Assembly (NCBI GenBank): GCA_026225945.1
Contig: JAMJFZ010001258.1
Span: 7,850,001 to 7,914,000, forward strand
DNA: 64,000 bases
Source: Cricetomys ansorgei
Lineage: Eukaryota; Chordata; Mammalia; Rodentia; Nesomyidae
Reading direction: 5' to 3'
This document shows, piece after piece, positions 1 to 10,600 of this stretch; within the stretch, counting starts at the first letter, position 1, and each line of letters starts with the position of its first letter. The translations under genes were made by a program, and so were the position numbers. The notes under the pieces are model-generated. The model ran no database searches and was not told where the DNA came from. It worked only from the letters and a program-made list of their open reading frames with translations.

Positions 1-553
1 TGCTCCGTTTGTTTGTTTGGCTGGTTTGAGTTAGCAATGAGAATGCATATGGCAAGGGACGCTCATGACATCAGTACCAACGGGACTGCCAAAATCCTGC
101 CAAGTCCCAGTGACTTGCCCCAGGACTTGAAAAACCCAAATTGCAAAATAGCAAGGGTGGAGGACTTGCCAGTTGGTGTAAAGTTTGGAAGTTTGTTCAA
201 GCGCCAGAGGTGACAACATTCTGGCAAGAAGTTGTTCAGTTCAATTGCAAGGACAGCTTCAGTGGGGGTTGAAACCCAGGCCGTGTCTTGTTCGATTCTC
301 CTGGAGGAAGGGGTCACAAATCAGATGTTGGGTGAAACTTCGGCAGGTAAAGAATGGCATGTACTACTGGACGGCTCTCTGTCTCTTCTCTGGGAGAGGG
401 GCTGCTCCCCGTGTGATGCTTCTTGCTCGATGGAAGAAAGGACAGTGTTGCCAAACCAGCCTGAGTTTTCAAAGGAAGCTGAAGATAGGGATTTTTAGGT
501 ATTGAAGTCTTCCTTTTAAACTGCTGCCGTTTAATCAGAATTTGGAGGTTTTG
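1..553. other. Intergenic sequence, nothing recognised
   Basis: No SINE, LTR or coding homology that I can name. Short open frames exist on the plus strand but show no family resemblance. Confidence 0.5.
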
Positions 554-765
554 TTTTTTTTTTTTTTTTTTTTTTTATTCATTTCATGTGTATGTGTGTG
601 CTCCATGTGCACGCAGGTGTCTGTGGAGGCCCGAAAGGGGCATTAGCCCTGAACCTGGAGTCACAGGTAGTTGTGAGCCACCTTAGGTGGGTGCTAGGAA
701 CCAAAGGTTCTCTGCAAGAGCAGCCAGTGCTCTTAACCACTGAGTCACCCTCAGCTCCATCTAAT
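554..765 (-). repeat. B2/B3-type SINE
   Basis: A T tract at 554-576 (the A tail of a minus-strand copy), then the reverse complement of the B2/B3 body, including AACCACTGAGTCACC. Confidence 0.75.
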
Positions 766-1271
766 CATAATTTGAAATGCAATGGCCTACAGCAATTTAT
801 GGGAGCAAATTATTTGCGAATCATATACTTGAGAGATTCGTATCTAGAATATAGAAAGAATGCTTATAATTCAACAACATTGACGACATTAACAGTGATA
901 AACAACCTGACTCTGAAGTTGGAAAAGGGTCCAAACAGACACATCTTCCTGTGGAGATACATACACGATCAATAAACACGTGAAAAATTCTAAATATCAG
1001 GAGAAGAGAAATGCAAACCACAGTGAGATACTACTTTATACCCACTTAGGAGTGCTGGTGAGAACAGAGAGAGACTGGAGCCCTCATAGAATGCTAGGCC
1101 TCATCTCTAAAACAATCTCATCACCCCTGACAGCAGAATAGCAGTTCCTCAAAGGGTTAAGTGGAATAGCCGTGAGATTAGCATTTTACCTCCTAGTTAC
1201 CTACTTAAAACAATTAAAACATGTGCAAATAAAAAGCTGCAAATGAATTTCAATACTAACATTGCTCATTG

Positions 1272-1727
1272 TAGTAGTTACTTTTCCTTTGCTGTGATAA
1301 ACACAGAAGGGTTTATTTGGGCCAAGGGTATCCGTTGTAGCAAGCTGACAGCTCAGAGCTCACATCTTCAACTGTGAGCAGGAAGCAGAGGGAGAGCAAG
1401 GGGAATGGTGTGAGGCTTTGAAATCTGCCCCCCTCCCCCACCAGGCAGAGTTTCTCTGTTGTAACTCTGGCTGTCCTGGAACTCACTCTGTAGACCTGGC
1501 TGGCCTTGAACTCACAGAGATCTGTCTGCCTCTGCTTCTCGAGTGCTGGGATTAAAGGTTTCAGGGCTTGAGGTTTTGAAATCTTAAAGCCCAGCCCGAG
1601 TGACATATTCCCTCCATCAAGGCCCACACCTCCTAAATCTATAACAACGGCTCCAGCAACTGGGTACCGAAGTATTCAAACATCTGAGCTTATAGAGGAC
1701 ATGCTCATTCAAACCACTACATTCATG
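1272..1727 (-). repeat. Common rodent interspersed repeat inserted in the L1 fossil
   Basis: Begins TTTGCTGTGATAAACACAGAAG, a start shared by many rodent copies, and ends ATTCAAACCACTACA. The orientation is set by comparison with the copy at 20043-20450, which ends in the reverse complement of this start. I do not assert a family name. Confidence 0.6.
1440..1562 (-). repeat. B1 SINE
   Basis: Reverse complement of B1: GTTTCTCTGTTG, GGCTGTCCTGGAACTCAC, AGTGCTGGGATTAAAGG. It is nested inside the rodent repeat, which itself sits in the L1 fossil. Confidence 0.85.
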
Positions 1728-1877
1728 TACCCCCAAAGTGGGAACATCACAAATATTCACCCACTGGTGAAAGATAATCTCCCATCACATGGGATATGAT
1801 TTAGTGCATTTGGAATAAAGAAGGAGTCGAGGGCTGCTACATGCTACAACACTGATAAGACTTTAAAATGCTGTGTC

Positions 1878-2018
1878 CGGGTGTTCACAATCACCCGAGA
1901 GTGATGTGAGCTTTCTGACGCTCTCTCTGGCCTTCAGGGACGCCTGCAGTCACTTATGCACATCCCACACCCCGTACTCACAATACAAATAATTTAAAAT
2001 GAAAACCAAAATCTTAAA
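1878..2018 (+). repeat. B3-type SINE 3' part
   Basis: CTCTCTCTGGCCTTCAGGGACGCCTGCA followed by an A-rich tail. It splits the last two L1 fragments. Confidence 0.5.
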
Positions 2019-2315
2019 AATGACATATTAAATGAAAAAGGTCAATCAATCCCTTGTTATCCAATATCATTTTATATACAATGCCCAGAGGAGGCAAATT
2101 TATACAGACAGAATGAGTAGTTAGCTACCTGGGGTATGGAAGATGAGGGCAGGGAGCAGAACGTGAATGCAAAGGCTGTGGACTTCTCTATGATGAAGAA
2201 GATTGCCTAAAATGGCTGTGGTGATGGCTGCGAATATCCCAATGCACTGAGCTGCACACTGTAAACAGGCTAATTGTATGGTATGTGACTATTTCCTCAA
2301 TAACGCTGTTACAAA

Positions 2316-3503
2316 AGAACCCAGCGAGGGCTACACAGAACATACCTCCCAACTTCAGATTCTCTGATAGGTCTTGACAGCCGCACAGACGGACTAAGGG
2401 TTCACTCCGTGAACCCCTTAGGGAGCCAGGGAAGAGAAGCTTGTGTCTGCTTTAAAGCTATCCTTCTATTTAGTTGCAGAACCAGGGCTAGAGATTATCT
2501 CCTGATCTGCACCTCTCCACAGACTGACTCTGTTCGTAGCTGTGTGCTCAAGGTGTAACCAGGAAGGGCCCGGGAAAAGTCCACATCACGGACAGCTGGA
2601 TATACTCTCTTCCCTGCCTCCTATTTGGCGAAAGATCTCACTCCCTCTACTCGAAGGCTTCTTGAGAAGAGGATAAAATATGGTAAAGAAGGATACTCCT
2701 TAAGGGAAAAGACAGGCAATATACTGGCCAAGCCGTGCCCCCCAGCAGCATGGGAGGGCCTGTGTTCCGGAACACACTCACTCTTCTGTATGTTTGGGAT
2801 TCACTCACACTTAGCTCATCAATAAGCTGCTTGCACAACAACCATTTGACATCCAAGAAACCCTGTGGGCCTCATAAGGTTTAAAAAAAAAACATTTTTT
2901 TTTTATTTGAACCAGAGAACTGAACTTTGCCAAGAGCAAATGGAACTCAGATATCAAAAGGTCTGAGTTCAGTTTTCACTGAAGACAAAGGGTGAGTAGA
3001 TTGTGAATGGAGCCAAGGGCATTCTCCCATCCTTAATTTACAGTACATTGTTTTGGCAGACTCTACAATTCCAAAAGTTGGCTTTCTTCTCCCATTCCTC
3101 TCTAGGGTGTAACCATAAGCCTATCTTTTACTTAACGTTACAAAGGGTAAAAAAAAAGACCATATTATATCAATTTGTGAGGCTCTCACTCACTATTGTT
3201 CCTATAACTATGAATTTTATTAGAAAACACAGAAACATTTGGAAAAGTTAAAAATCTCCTCAGATGCTGTATTTTCATTTGATCTACCTCAAGGATTTCA
3301 TTTTCAAAGTCCCTGCATATGGGAGTTTATTGGAGAAATTTTGCCGTAGGTGCCATCTCTGTACATGGTCAGGATATTAACCCATTATCGACTAGAATCC
3401 AGAAGAATCACTATTTATTGGCATGCTTAGATTTGGAAGATACAAAATCTCCCCACTCTACCTCCCAAAGAGAAAGGCAGCATGAAGAGTACTCATATTT
3501 CCT
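2316..3503. other. Intergenic sequence, nothing recognised
   Basis: AT-rich with short A and T tracts near 2880-2905. No SINE, conserved coding sequence or RNA gene is seen. Confidence 0.5.
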
Positions 3504-3525
3504 TGTGTGTGTGTGTGTGTGTGTG
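3504..3525. repeat. (TG)n microsatellite
   Basis: About 11 TG units. Confidence 0.9.
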
Positions 3526-3527
3526 AG

Positions 3528-3598
3528 CAATAGAGAGTGATCTCAAGGCCTTGTGCACACAAGGCCAATACTCTACCACTGAGTTAATTTACAGTCCT
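3528..3598 (-). repeat. B4/ID-type SINE fragment
   Basis: CTCTACCACTGAGTTAATTTACAG resembles the reverse complement of the tRNA-like ID/B4 box region. Confidence 0.5.
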
Positions 3599-3604
3599 TA
3601 CCAA

Positions 3605-3766
3605 AAATAAAGTCTCTCTATATGAGTGAGCATGTGCATGTGTTACTGAGTGTGTGTGGAGGTCGGAGAACAACTTAAAGGGTTCATTTTCTCCTTTCAT
3701 CAGGCTGGACCCAGGGACCAAAGTCAGGCTGTCTGTGTCTTTATTCTACGAACCATCTCTCTAGCT
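3605..3766 (-). repeat. B3-type SINE
   Basis: GTGTGTGGAGGTCGGAGAACAACTT and GAACCATCTCTCTAGCT are reverse-complement B3 hallmarks. Confidence 0.75.
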
Positions 3767-4140
3767 AGACTATACATATCTTGGGTTTGATTCGGCTAAC
3801 CTCACCCAGCATAGGGGAAAAAAAACAGAGGAAACAAAAGAAGCGAACAAGAACAAAAAAGAAAGAAAGAAAAGAAAGCAAACGGCAAAATAGAAACTGT
3901 TCCAGTTTCTGCCACCCCAAGATAAACACTCCAAGACGCCATAGATCATTTTGCTTTTATTCTGAAAAAGCATTTACACTCTTAACAGTTTGCATTCAAA
4001 TCTACAGCTATGGTATTGTAAAAATGGGATATTATATTATTTTATAACCTTTGTTTTTCATTTGTTAGCTCACGATTATTAATGAAGCTGTAACTACTCA
4101 TGCATAAAATCCAACTGTGCAAACGATTACTCAAATCATT
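3767..4140. other. Intergenic, A-rich then AT-rich sequence
   Basis: An A/G-rich run at about 3817-3895, then unremarkable AT-rich sequence. Confidence 0.5.
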
Positions 4141-4141
4141 C

Positions 4142-4720
4142 AGTAAGGAGTCTTTTGATTGCAAGAGACAGAAAACCCACGTCAAAATGACTTAAGAACA
4201 AAAGGAAAGTTTTTTGGCTGACACCTGAAAGGTCTGATGGGAGATGTGGTCCAAGGCCCAGCAGGACTCAGGCTCAGGGGCTGTCAGGTCTGTTTCTGTC
4301 CTCCCCGCTGGCTTCCTTCTGCTGCCTTTGCACCGTGTGCAGCTCAGGAGTACAGCCTCTGTTGTCGCCTGGCAGACGACAGCAAGGTTCCATTCCAGCC
4401 TTATCGTGCAAACCTCACCGTGTTGGTTGCGCCGGTCCCTCGGCAGTCCCTGTGCCTGTTATTGTGGTTTCGTGTCTGGGTCACACGGTATGCCCTGGGA
4501 TTCAAATATCTCACCTGGACCACACAGACCGAAAAGGAGAGACGGAGGGCGGAGGTGACAGTTGGGCTCCATGAAAATAGCATGATTCTAAGAATGAATG
4601 GTGGGCGGCCAAAACAACATGCCGTGAAACACACACTTGTGCTAAGTTCCTGTAGAGCTTTCGTAATAAAGTGCCACCGGCTGCTGGCTGAAGACCCAGC
4701 AGCTAGCTAAAGTTTTGGAG
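4142..4720 (+). repeat. Ancient mammalian interspersed repeat, family not named
   Basis: GATTGCAAGAGACAGAAAACCCA, then AAATGACTTAAGAACAAAAGG and GGCTGACACCTGAAAGGTC, follow the layout of a common old mammalian repeat. The open frames across it have no recognisable domain. Confidence 0.45.
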
Positions 4721-5289
4721 TCTGGATGTGTAAGATCGAGTTATCTACAGGGTCATTTTTTTTTTTTTTTTCCTTGAGGGAGATGAAGGAGAATCTGGTC
4801 ATCTCTTTCTCTTGGCTTTGTGTGGCTTGCTGGCAATCCTTGTGTTTGGCTTGCAGATGGACCACTCTGATCTCTGCCTTTGTACTCACATTTCATTTTC
4901 CCTGTACACAGTGTGTGTCCAGATTCCTTTTTATATAATAACATTATATAAATAATAAGGACATTAGTTGTACCAGCATAGAAACCTATCTGCTATGATA
5001 TGTCATTTAAATCAATCACGCCCAAATAAGATCACATTATGAGGAACTGGGAATAATCTATGATGGTGGCGGGTAGACACAGTTCAGTTTACAATGCCTT
5101 CACGCACTTACTGTTTCTATTTGTATTTAAGACCCATCTGATCCGCATTCAAACACTACATCCAGTTGTCTTCCTCTTTCCACTGAGGAAGCCAGAAGTT
5201 TGGATGAGGCCACTTTAAGGCTTCCCTGCCTAGAACCTGGTGACTTTTTTGTGTGGGAGCTATGAACATCCTGATGCCAGAATGTATAT
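4721..5289. other. Intergenic sequence, nothing recognised
   Basis: Contains a T tract at about 4757-4771 and AT-rich sequence. No gene-like signal. Confidence 0.5.
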
Positions 5290-5415
5290 TGTCATTTTCA
5301 TCACGTATGAGCTCCAGGACTTTGGGCAATTAACTTGACCTCTGAAAAAACCTCAGTCTTCGAAAACAGTAAAATGAGCTCAGTAGTCGCTTGGTTCATT
5401 GGGTTGTTGTAGGTT
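5290..5415 (+). repeat. MIR SINE fossil
   Basis: GACTTTGGGCAATTAACTTGACCTCT, AACCTCAGTCTTC, AACAGTAAAATG and GGGTTGTTGTAGG line up with the MIR core and 3' region. Confidence 0.7.
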
Positions 5416-6012
5416 AGACAGAGAGCGATCAGTCCGTGTCAGTGTCTACCTACAAAGACATGAGGTCCACAGAACCAGAAAAACCACATTTAACCCTTCC
5501 CGTTCTCACCCTGTGTTCTCACTGAGAACTCACTGTTCTCAGAGTCTCTTTCCTGGGATTTCCCTAAGGAACTTCAGGAGCATGGCTTTGCTATCTTGCA
5601 AACAACAACTCAAGTCTAGTCCAAGGAATACCCAGTGCTTCTCTCTTGCCCCTCTACAGACAACGGAATAAATTCTGAGCCAGCCCCTCTCTCCGCAGCA
5701 ATATGACTATGTCTTTTGGTTTCACTTATACCTCTTTCCTGTCCCTCCAGTTTTCTCTCTTGCTGTTCTTTTGGGTGTGGGCAGGAGCCAGTCAGTTTGT
5801 TTACAGTCTCTTTCTTTTTGGCTCCATAAACTCGAGGAAATGAACAGACACGTTATACCACGTGCGTTCTTTCCTGGTTTGTCTAGGGTGCTAACTCAAC
5901 TCTAACTGGAACTTTCAGTTCTTGTGCACGGCAGGATCCATTTGACACAGGTGCGTTAGGACTTCACCAACTAAAACCAGGGGGCACAGGTCAGCTTTTA
6001 AAAAAATGTGGT
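5416..6012. other. Intergenic sequence, nothing recognised
   Basis: Mixed sequence with pyrimidine-rich segments. No repeat or gene that I can name. Confidence 0.5.
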
Positions 6013-7180
6013 CACTTTCATTTAGTGCCAGGTGTTGTTCCAAGCAGTAGGGACATAACAACGAACAAGAGAGCCACTGTCCATGCTCCCGAGAAGCATG
6101 CAATCTGGGGACGTTCATTTCTGCAGAAAACATGCAAGAACTTACTAAATGTCAGCCATTGCTCATTTTTAAACAACAGAAACAACTCCTGCTTTGATGG
6201 CTATGGTATGTGTGTAGGGTAGAGAGAAAGGGAGAAGAATACACTTAAAAAAATAAAGTCACATGAAAAATGGTAAAAGCTGTGGGAAAAATAGGCTCAG
6301 GGAGAAGGGATGTGTCAGAGGGGCTTTGCCACTTTAAGCAGGTTTCTTTGAGGACACTGGATGAGGGACCACAAGTGTGCCCAGCCTTTTCAAGGACAGT
6401 GAAGGCCAGCTTAGTAAAGTGAGCTAGGAGTGAGCTGTGATCAAGAAGAGTTTTCATCCTGAAGGGAATTTGAATGTCTTGATTTCTTTTCCTGTTGCTG
6501 TGACAAAATATTTGAGATAAAATATTCCCGAGAAAAGGAATTTGAGGGGTAAAGGGTTTATTTGGCTGACAGTTTCAGGTTATATATAGTTCATCACGGC
6601 AGGGATGTCATTTCGGACAAAGCATGAGAAAGCTGGTGTCATTACAGCCATAGTCAAGAGCAGAGAGCAATGTACTCATGCTAGTCCTCAGCTCACCTCT
6701 GCAAATCTGTGGGCAGTGGTTCTGCCCATAATTAAAATGGGTCTTCCCACATTAATTCACACAATCAAGGCAATCCTCCCAGACAGGCTCAGAGGCCTTT
6801 CTCCAGGTGATTCTGGATTGTGTTTACAACAGTGGACACCACAGGGAACCTCAGGATAAGATTGTTCTGGCTGCAGGTGTCACACAGGTGAGGTAGATTG
6901 GCACATATCAAATAGGTGACAGGTAGGGATGATGAAAAGTGGGCGGGTTAGGGACCAAGCAGATTTTGGAGCAGATGGGACATGAAATGGGAGAAGGACA
7001 GAGATCACTTCAAGATTTTTGCCTTCAAGACATGGAATTTGGAGAACCGTATTTGGAGAACGTTTTGGTTTGCATATGGGGTCAGGAGCTAGGTTAGAAC
7101 TTTTTAACATTGAACGGCCGGGTAGCTACCCAAGTGAAATGAGCAGTAGGGTTTTGAAGCTGTTTGGAAAAATCATTTTA
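6013..7180 (+). repeat. Ancient mammalian repeat (L2-like), interrupted
   Basis: Pieces at 6013-6470 and 6860-7180 match the layout of a widespread old repeat: AGTGCCAGGTGTTGTTCCAAGCAGTAGGGACAT, then CTTCAAGATTTTTGCC and GAAATGAGCAGTAGGG. The gap is a younger rodent repeat. The family name is uncertain. Confidence 0.45.
6482..6858 (-). repeat. Common rodent interspersed repeat
   Basis: TTTTCCTGTTGCTGTGACAAAAT, GGGTTTATTTGGCTGACAG and GATTCTGG near the far end. Same family type as at 1272 and 41015. Confidence 0.55.
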
Positions 7181-7600
7181 GGGCCATTTCTAAGGTCTCT
7201 ATTAGTTATATATCCTGATCCAGTGTCTCCAGGACCCTAAAATAGGTTCTTGCAGAGCTGGCCCCGACCAGGTCTAAGCTAACCTGAAGGCTGGAACATA
7301 CCGGGAAGCACTGCCACCCCTTAGCTGGCAAAACTCTGCTCCTTCCTCTTGGGGTGTGCGGGGGAGAGAAGAGCGGACGCGCGGCAGCACCGCGCCCTCT
7401 TTCTAACTGGTTGCACAGGGCACCACCCTCTCCAAGCAACAGCCTTCAGAGTTCCGGAATTCTGAGACCCGGCCACGCCCCTTTCTGCGAATGGGCGGGG
7501 CGTACAACGGGGCGTGGCCCCTGCGTGAGCACGCCACAGAAGAGGGCGTGGCCAGCCCGGCGCGCGCCTCGCCGCGGGTGATCAGCTGGTCTGCGCACCC

Positions 7601-7622
7601 TGACGTGGGCCGGGGCACGTCA
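7601..7622 (+). promoter_or_regulatory. Inverted TGACGTG pair (CRE/UPRE-like)
   Basis: TGACGTG at 7601-7607 and its reverse complement CACGTCA at 7616-7622, 8 nt apart, just 5' of the first ATG. TGACGTGG resembles sites of CREB/ATF and XBP1/ATF6 factors. Function is inferred. Confidence 0.5.
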
Positions 7623-7629
7623 CCGCCGA

Positions 7630-7661
7630 ATGGCAGCCTCCAGAAAGCCGCCGCGAGTAAG
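7630..7661 (+). CDS. Xpnpep1: Xpnpep1 coding exon 1 (N-terminal extension)
   Basis: Encodes [10 protein letters not shown] plus two bases of an Arg codon, then the donor GTGAGG. It lies in the CpG island and matches the start of the long human XPNPEP1 isoform as I remember it. The ATG context is weak at -3 (C) but has G at +4. The transcription start and 5' UTR length cannot be fixed from sequence alone; the 5' UTR probably begins within the roughly 150 bases upstream. Confidence 0.9.
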
Positions 7662-10600
7662 GTGAGGGGACTGTGCCGGCTGGCCGCCGTCCGGGCTCGC
7701 GAGCTGCACACTCGGGAGGGTAGGGAAGAGAGGGCGAGGAGAGGCCGGCCTGCGGCCGTCGGGCGATGGCTACGCCTGGCGGTGGCCGGGGACGAGCCGT
7801 GCAGCCCGGTCCGACTCAGCTCGCTTCCGGCGGGGCCGCAGGCGCCTCGGGGCGGCCGGAGCCGGTCCCGGGACTAGTGTGCCGGAGGAACTGCCTCGCC
7901 CGACCCGGGCGGACGGCGGTATTCACCAACCCCGAGTCGGAGGGAAGGCCCCGCTGTTGCAGGAAGCGGGTCCCTCTGGGATCCAACGGGGGTACCGGAG
8001 GTGGTCGTGTCCCTGCCCTGTCCCTTCCTCCTCCGCGGCAATCTGAAGTTACAACCCTGACCGTTCGGATGTCTGCATTTTACCTCTCGATTCATCCCCT
8101 CCCCAGAGACCGGCCGCCGGGGGGCCCTCCCCGCCCCAATGTTCGCCAAGGCTGTATCTGGAAGTAGATTGGCATAACCTTCCGGTAAATCCCACCGGGA
8201 GCCTGCTCTGGGTTCTCCTTGGACACAGGAAGTGAGAAGAGAATTCCTCGGCCTCGTGTTGAACACATTTTAGTTTCTTCTCCCTCAACAACCAGGCACA
8301 CTTCGCAGTTGTTAAGTACACCGAGGCCAGAATTCAAACTCTGTGGCTGTCCACATAGGCTTAGCATACTCTAAGACCAGTTGAGGCTTGAATGAGCTCA
8401 TGAGGCACTCCACAGCCTGACCTGTGGAGTTCTGACCATATTATGTTTGTGTTTTGTGAGTGGACGGATTTCTTGACCCGGACCTGGTCTTGGGACAGCC
8501 TGTTAAGTGCGACCAGAAATTCACATGTACACGGTGGAGGGGTGTGAGTAGACCACGTGAATAGACCTTTCTGGAAGTTTTCTGCTGGGTAAAAGGTCAG
8601 ACAGGTGGTTAAGGATGATAATGCCAAAGGCTGAGAGGAAGTTTTGAGGACCAGACTGTATCTGGATCCGTAGAGTCAGAGTGTTGCAGGGTGGTCTTTG
8701 ATCATCAGTTGTTAGGCTGAGAGAGGGAGGCCTTTTGTACCAGGGTGCCCTCCTGAAGTGGTAAAATTCCAGTGCCATTCAGTGTACAAAGGAGGACTCC
8801 TTTTAGTCTAGAAGGTAGAACTGAGCCGCTGATGGAGGTGAGAAGGAGCTGGGCTGTTAGTGCTGCTGAAGCCAGAAGAGACAGTCCTGGCCTCAGACTG
8901 GTGGTCCTCATTCACCTCTGACTGCAGTTTAGTCAGCTCTTGCTTGAGAAGACTCCTTCCTTATTGCAGGTGATGAGAGTTCTAGGCTGACAGTCAGAGA
9001 GTCTTGTTTCGGGATGGTTGGAGCAGAATTCTTAGATCTTATTCTCACTGGACTGACTTGATTTTAAATGGCAATATGAACTAGTCATATGACCAGAGGG
9101 GTGTTTTGACCAAGCCTGCATCCATGTTGTCGCACATATTCATTCCAAACCTTTGGAGAGAAATGGAGAAGGAACATTCTCAGAGTGAAAACTGAGGTGG
9201 TCATCAGAACAAGAGGGATGGATTCTGGGGACAGCATTGCCTACTTCACACCCTAAGAGCTTGTCCTGTTTATTTTATTTCCCTGGGCATAATTGAGCAC
9301 TTGGTTCTTACTTGCCTCAGCTTGAGCACTAGAGATGCTCAGTTCTTATAGACTGGGAATAGTTTGGGTGCATACCTAGAACTCTGTTGGGGTTTCTTTT
9401 TAAAGAGTGGGGGAAGGGGAAACAAATGTGTAGTTTTAAGTAGTTCTGGCCATAACCACCTTATACAAAGATGGAGTGGCGAAGGCTCTGCACACTCTTC
9501 TCGTGATCTGGAGAATTCCTAGGCTTCAGAAGTTCTTGGAATGAGTAGAGCACTGGGCAGTGAGGGAGAAGTTGAGAGGCCTGGACTCTGATTCTGTAAT
9601 GCTTTGTTGACTGAATAGCTGAAAGGCTTTAATAATTACTTAGTTGTATAACTGTCCATGATGTTTAGGACATTTTTATTCCCAAGTGATTTTTTTTTTT
9701 AGATTATTTATTTACTTATTTGTCTGTGTGTGTGTGCATGAGTTTTTATGTGCACCACATGCATGAAGGAACCCTTGGAGGCCAGAAGAGGGCACCAGAG
9801 CCCCTGGAACTGAAATTACAGACAGTTGTGAGCTGCCATGTAGGTGCTGAGAACCCAGTCCAGGTCCTCTGCAAAGTGCAGCAAGATCTTTTGCCCGCTG
9901 AGCCATCTCTTCAGGTCCTGTCCTCCACCCTGGCTCCCACTCTAATCTTGTCCCCTGATATCAGGAATCATTTCTCCCAGTTCCCCGTTTCCTTCAGCCC
10001 TTTGCAACTGAAAGGTTACTTTATCTCTGTAGGTTGCCCATTTTAGTCTTTCGTGTAAATAGAATCACCCTCCCCTTCCCTTTTTTTTTTTTCTTGTGAC
10101 AGTTTCTCCCTTAGCATAATTTTGTCTTTTTCTTTTTACAGTGCTGGGGATTGCATCCAGTGCCCTGTGTATACTGTATGCTGGGCAAGTGTTCCACCCC
10201 TGAGCTATACCCACAGTCCTGTGAACTTACGAGGCTGCACTTTCAGTTTTCTTGAGTATATGCCGAGGAGTGGAATCGCACGGGTTGGATAACTATGTTT
10301 GAAATTTTAAAGGAACTATCACGTTGTTTTCCAGAGCCGCAGCACAGTTTGCGTGTTCACTAGCAATCCCGATGGTTCCAGCTTCCTGCATCCACACCCA
10401 CATTTGCTGTTGTCTGTGTTTTGGGTTATCTCTTTTTACAGAAATATAGGCTAGGTGTGGTGGCCCACGCCTTTAACCCCATCCCTCAGGATATAGAGAC
10501 AGGTAGATCTCGGTGAGTTCAAACAAGGTTGGTCTACACAGTGGGTTTCAGGCCAGTCAGCTACATGGTGAAACCTTGTCTCAGACCAACAAAAACAAGT

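Larger units (their letters stand above)
770..2315 (+). mobile_element. Ancient L1 (L1M-type) 3' end, interrupted
   Basis: Fragments at about 770-1270, 1728-1875 and 2020-2315 are collinear with the ORF2 3' part and 3' UTR of old mammalian L1. Recognisable are CACAGTGAGATACTACTT, CAGTTCCTCAAAGGGTTAA, ACATGCTACAACACTGATAA and, at the end, GTATGTGACTATTTCCTC followed by AATAACG. Younger repeats separate the pieces. Confidence 0.7.
7370..8150 (+). promoter_or_regulatory. CpG-island promoter of Xpnpep1
   Basis: An abrupt rise in CpG and GC around coding exon 1, unlike the CpG-poor flanks. No TATA box lies near the first ATG. Sp/KLF-type boxes are seen: CCACGCCC at 7473, GGGCGGGG at 7493, GGGCGTGG near 7510 and again at 7544. 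This is a broad, housekeeping-type promoter as expected for a ubiquitous cytosolic peptidase. Confidence 0.88.

Noticed and set aside
13..498. Plus-strand open frames at the left edge
   Set aside because: No recognisable domain, and the frame is broken at about 211. I could not link it to a neighbouring gene's exon.
4237..4710. 157-codon open frame in the upstream intergenic region
   Set aside because: It lies across a probable ancient mammalian repeat and resembles no family.
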